From: Diphasiastrum complanatum
Lineage: Eukaryota; Streptophyta; Lycopodiopsida; Lycopodiales; Lycopodiaceae
DNA length: 64,000 nt
Reading direction: 5' to 3'
Assembly (NCBI GenBank): GCA_029204225.1
Contig: CM055099.1
Location: 60,609,919-60,673,918 of the forward strand
Positions 60,624 through 64,000 of the stretch are shown here, in pieces. Below the pieces are notes generated by a model. The model saw only the letters and a list, made by a program, of their open reading frames with translations. It did not search any database and was not told where the DNA came from. A program made the translations under genes and the position numbers. The first letter of the stretch is position 1. Every line of letters starts with the position of its first letter.

Positions 60624-63600
60624 TGGGTGGAGTAGAGAACACTTTCCATGGCTTTCTCGTCTACATTCACCAGGATTGAAAGGCATCAGTTCTCAGTAAG
60701 CTTTACCTGAATGAATATGCAATTTTTTATCCTGCCCACCCAGGTGTTGTTTGGATACTTAATGCTCTATTCAAAGCATGATCTATATTGTAATAGCTTT
60801 TGCATGTACAAGACATATTTTTTCTGCTGTGGTGGCAGTGCCCACAGCCCAAAACCTAAAATTGCAAATTTTACTGGTCAGTCCAAAGCAGGCCTTGATT
60901 GAGCTGCTATTATTGTTCTCAGCATGCAGCAATGCAATTGGAGTTATATCATCCGGAGCTTGACATGTTTAGCTTGAGAGAATAACAGACATGACTTGCT
61001 GTAGCAAAGTTTTGTCTTCAGCAATCCATATGGACATTGACTGGAAACTATTCTGGATCCAACATCAGAAAGAGAACATATCTCCCGACGATTTGTAAGA
61101 CTACTTGGATTTGGTGACTATTCTGAATTTAGGAGAGGCAAGAAAATTCTCTCATCAGCTATGCATACCCTTCAGCCTACTTTCTCAACTTCCATCATTG
61201 GGTCACTAGTTCTACTCTTGCCTCCACTTCACCACTTCCTTCAATCTCTTAATCAATATGCTAGGCTCAACTTACGACTGTGATTTCATTCAACTTTTTG
61301 CAAGTAGCGAGGGAGGAAAACTTGACACTTGTCATTCTAGGAACTTATGCATAAGAACTCCGAAATATTTCGTTTAAAGCACATGCACTCTATTTAACAC
61401 AAGGTTGTGGTCTATGCCTTGCCATAACGGTGAAATTGTGGGATTGAAAAAAAAAAACATCTAGTAAATTTTTCTCTTTTCTTTGAGATTCAGTCAAATG
61501 CACTAGGTTTTTTCATGATTGTGATATCATGAGATTCATTCGTTTTTTTAACATTTTAAGCTGCAAGAGGCTATGCTATTGAAATCACTACCACAAAACT
61601 AGTTAAATTTTTTTACAATTGTAAAACTAAGATTGCATATTGGGATTTAAAAAGACTAAGAATTGTGTATGAAATGATTTTGCCAATAAATAGGTGATCT
61701 TCATTTGATGAGAATTTTTTACAATAGATTTCATATTTTGATCATGAAATATGTCATTTTGGATTTGGCAAGGATTCAAGAATATCTGCGATCAATATTC
61801 ACAATAATTACGATTAGTATTCAGAATGTTTTAGTATTCACGATCATATTCACAATAATCATGATCAATTCTCAAGATATTTATTTTTCAATATTTACAA
61901 TTTTAAATAATCGTCACCATTCATCAATTGGGTAACTTTATCTCTGAAGAGTTGATTAACTTTTCATCCAATATATGGAAGACATTTTGTATACATCTTG
62001 CAAAAGAAGATATTATTAGAAACATTAAAAATATATGGTCAAAGAAATTATCAAAATATATTGTCGTTTGTCATCTTTTTTCATTCAAGCATGCGGGAGT
62101 ACAATAAGAAGAATAAACTAGAACATCGTGGAATAAAACATGCATAAGCTTTCAAGTCTTTTTTTTATAAATGTGATTATGTTCACAATTGAGCATGCAA
62201 TAGCCAAATAAATTTGTTTGCTTTTGTTCATGCATGCAAGCTAAGTTTTGTTTTACATGTATGCACACTCACTTTCATGTTGGGTAATTGCACCCGCCCA
62301 TCAAAATCCAAATCTTAAAAGAGGAGTCTCGGTCACCACCATTTATCTTAAAAGAAGAGTTTCGGCCGCTATCATTTATCTTTTAACATTGATTTTTTTC
62401 AAATTTCATTGATCAACCTCAACACATGGTATTGCCTTTGCAAAGGCAAGGCCAAAAAAGTAAATCATGTCATTTTTATTTGCATCTTTAAAGGGTATGT
62501 GCTTAGCCATATAACTGTTTATATATTATAAAGGTAAAAGATCCTTCCAATCATGATGCATGCTATTATTGAAGGAAAGAATCTAAAAAAGAAACATGAT
62601 AAAACGAAAAACTATGGTGCAATGCATTGTTCTATGACCATGCTTTTAGTTGTCATGAATGGCAAATGCATGTGGTAGATCTTAAAACTATAAATTGGAA
62701 CCAAAGGTATTATAGTCGACTATAAATCTCCTCATTCACCATACTTGGTGCAAAAAGACCAACAGTTGCGTTTACACTACCCACGTAAAATCAGTTTTGA
62801 CATGTTTGTGAAGGAATTGGAAGAGCCTCACAGAATGGAATCTATGGGGCAAAATCTTTTTATGTGAAATTTTTTGATGTGCACCTTCCAAGTGCCAAAA
62901 GATGCATGTAAAAAAATTGAAGGCAAAAAAAGAGAAAAAAAGAACAAGGTAGACACAGAATTTATGGGAAGGAAGAAGCGCCCCCTCTGGTAGTGCCAGG
63001 ACGCCCTTCTTGGGCGGACCCCCCCTTTCTAAAAATAGTCAAAGCAAGGACATTGAAGATCACCACCCAAAACCAAAAGCCAATCATCAAATGACCTCAT
63101 CATAGACTTGTCACTTGTCATATTTTTTCATTTAAGTATGCGAGATCACAATAAGAAGAACAAGAAACTAGTACATTGTGGAATCAAGCCCACATCAAAG
63201 TCCTATTTCCATATGTGATTATTATAATATGCACCTTCAAGATCAAGCATGCAATAGCCAAATTAATTTGTTCGCTTTTTTTTTTTTATTGCATGCATGC
63301 TATGTTCTTTTTTTCATGTGTGAAGGCTCACTTTCATGTTGGGTAATTCAGCTTTCCACCAAAGTTCAAACTTCAAAAATGGAGACGACCACCACCATAT
63401 ATCCCTTAACATTAACTTTTTTTCAAACTCCATTGACCAACCTCAACACACAGTATAATAGCCTTTGCAAGGCAATGCCAAAAATAAAATTCTATATTGG
63501 GTTGACTTAATGTAAACTCATTTCCCATCTACTATATGAAGGGACATGACTACATATGGATTGTGTTCAGCCATAGATCTGTAGCTCGATCAATAATGAA

Positions 63601-63790
63601 TGCATATGATCATAGTGGTTCTTAGCTTGTTTTTCTATTACACACTACTTTCAAACAAGTAGCAAAAACAAAACATGAATGAAAGAAATATTAAGGAGAA
63701 CAACATTGAAAGTATTATTAAATTTCAATTGAAGATAAAAATAGGTGGAGGAAAGTATTTTTATTTGTGAGTGTCTTGTTTTTAAAATTA
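60624..63790. other. TBL 3' flank and AT-rich spacer
   Basis: The first few hundred bases are probably TBL 3' UTR. A diverged direct duplication links 62065-62470 and 63105-63490 (shared words include ATGCAATAGCCAAAT, CTCACTTTCATGTTGGGTAA and GACCAACCTCAACACA-like). A GCACCTTC-type hairpin word is at 62880-62915. AT-rich ACAATAATTACGATT-like low-complexity sequence lies at 61790-61920. No gene. Confidence 0.5.
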
Positions 63791-64000
63791 TATTGTAAAG
63801 TTGACTCAAGTGCAACAAGCATGCCCTCAAAGACTCAAATGAGTGACTCTCCCAAAGTCCCAAAGCTAGTATAGAAAGTCCAAGGTTGAGCTGTAGGAGC
63901 TAAGTTGATTCTGCCAACCTAGATAGCTTCCAAGATCCATGTTCAGGAGCTCGGTTAGTTTTGCAAGGTTTGCCAAGCTTAATCAACAAAATAAAAACTA
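63791..64000 (+). repeat. Diverged LTR of the young Gypsy-type family (runs off the window)
   Basis: Aligns from its first base to the 920-bp LTR: TATTGTAAAGTTGACTCAAG here against TGTTGTAAAGCTGACTTGGG there, continuing to TTAATCAACAAAATAAAAAC against TTAATCAGCAAAATAAAAAC. It has many substitutions, mostly of C-to-T or G-to-A type, as expected from methylation-driven decay. An old family member, so the family has been active more than once. Confidence 0.85.

Overview
The window is nuclear DNA of a seed plant. It holds one intact trichome-birefringence-like (TBL/DUF231) gene with GT-AG introns of 3.0 and 5.6 kb, many Ty1/Copia and Ty3/Gypsy relics in all states of decay, initiator-tRNA-Met primer sites and several long (GA)n tracts. 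The long transposon-filled introns fit a large-genome lineage such as a gymnosperm or early-diverging angiosperm, but the sequence does not settle this. No rRNA, tRNA or CRISPR was seen.

1-11 kb: a Copia primer-site/LTR junction, a dead Gypsy RT, a foldback MITE-like repeat, one unrecognised minus-strand candidate gene (about 3.67-4.86 kb) and long featureless stretches. 11.2-19.6 kb: a plus-strand Copia element whose RT is split by a 5,254-bp gag-protease-only LTR element (TSD TTGGC, two 920-bp LTRs). An apparently identical second copy lies at 41,385-46,638 with a different TSD (GGTAC), so both are very recent insertions. Their leaders carry five regularly repeated stem-loops. A diverged LTR of the same family starts at 63,791 and runs off the end.

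19.6-30.2 kb: mostly broken retroelements (Gypsy integrase tail, Gypsy gag, a minus-strand Copia that stops before RT, a Copia RNase H plus LTR, and a plus-strand Copia integrase joined head-on to it).

30.2-36.3 kb is the most unusual part: a compact, decayed three-gene cassette. A plus-strand transposase-like gene converges (50 bp between stops) on a minus-strand gene of unknown family. That gene diverges, across a G-box-rich intergenic region with mirrored leader repeats, from a plus-strand gene in which a histone H3-like domain is followed by a Ulp1-like cysteine protease domain. This looks like part of a large DNA transposon or endogenous virus-like element. It was cut on the left by Copia sequence and borders a 1.7-kb inverted-repeat element on the right.

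46.6-64 kb: repeat-rich spacer, then the TBL gene (50,750-60,623). Its second intron contains a sense-oriented Gypsy pseudogene tract, and downstream is AT-rich spacer with duplicated segments.
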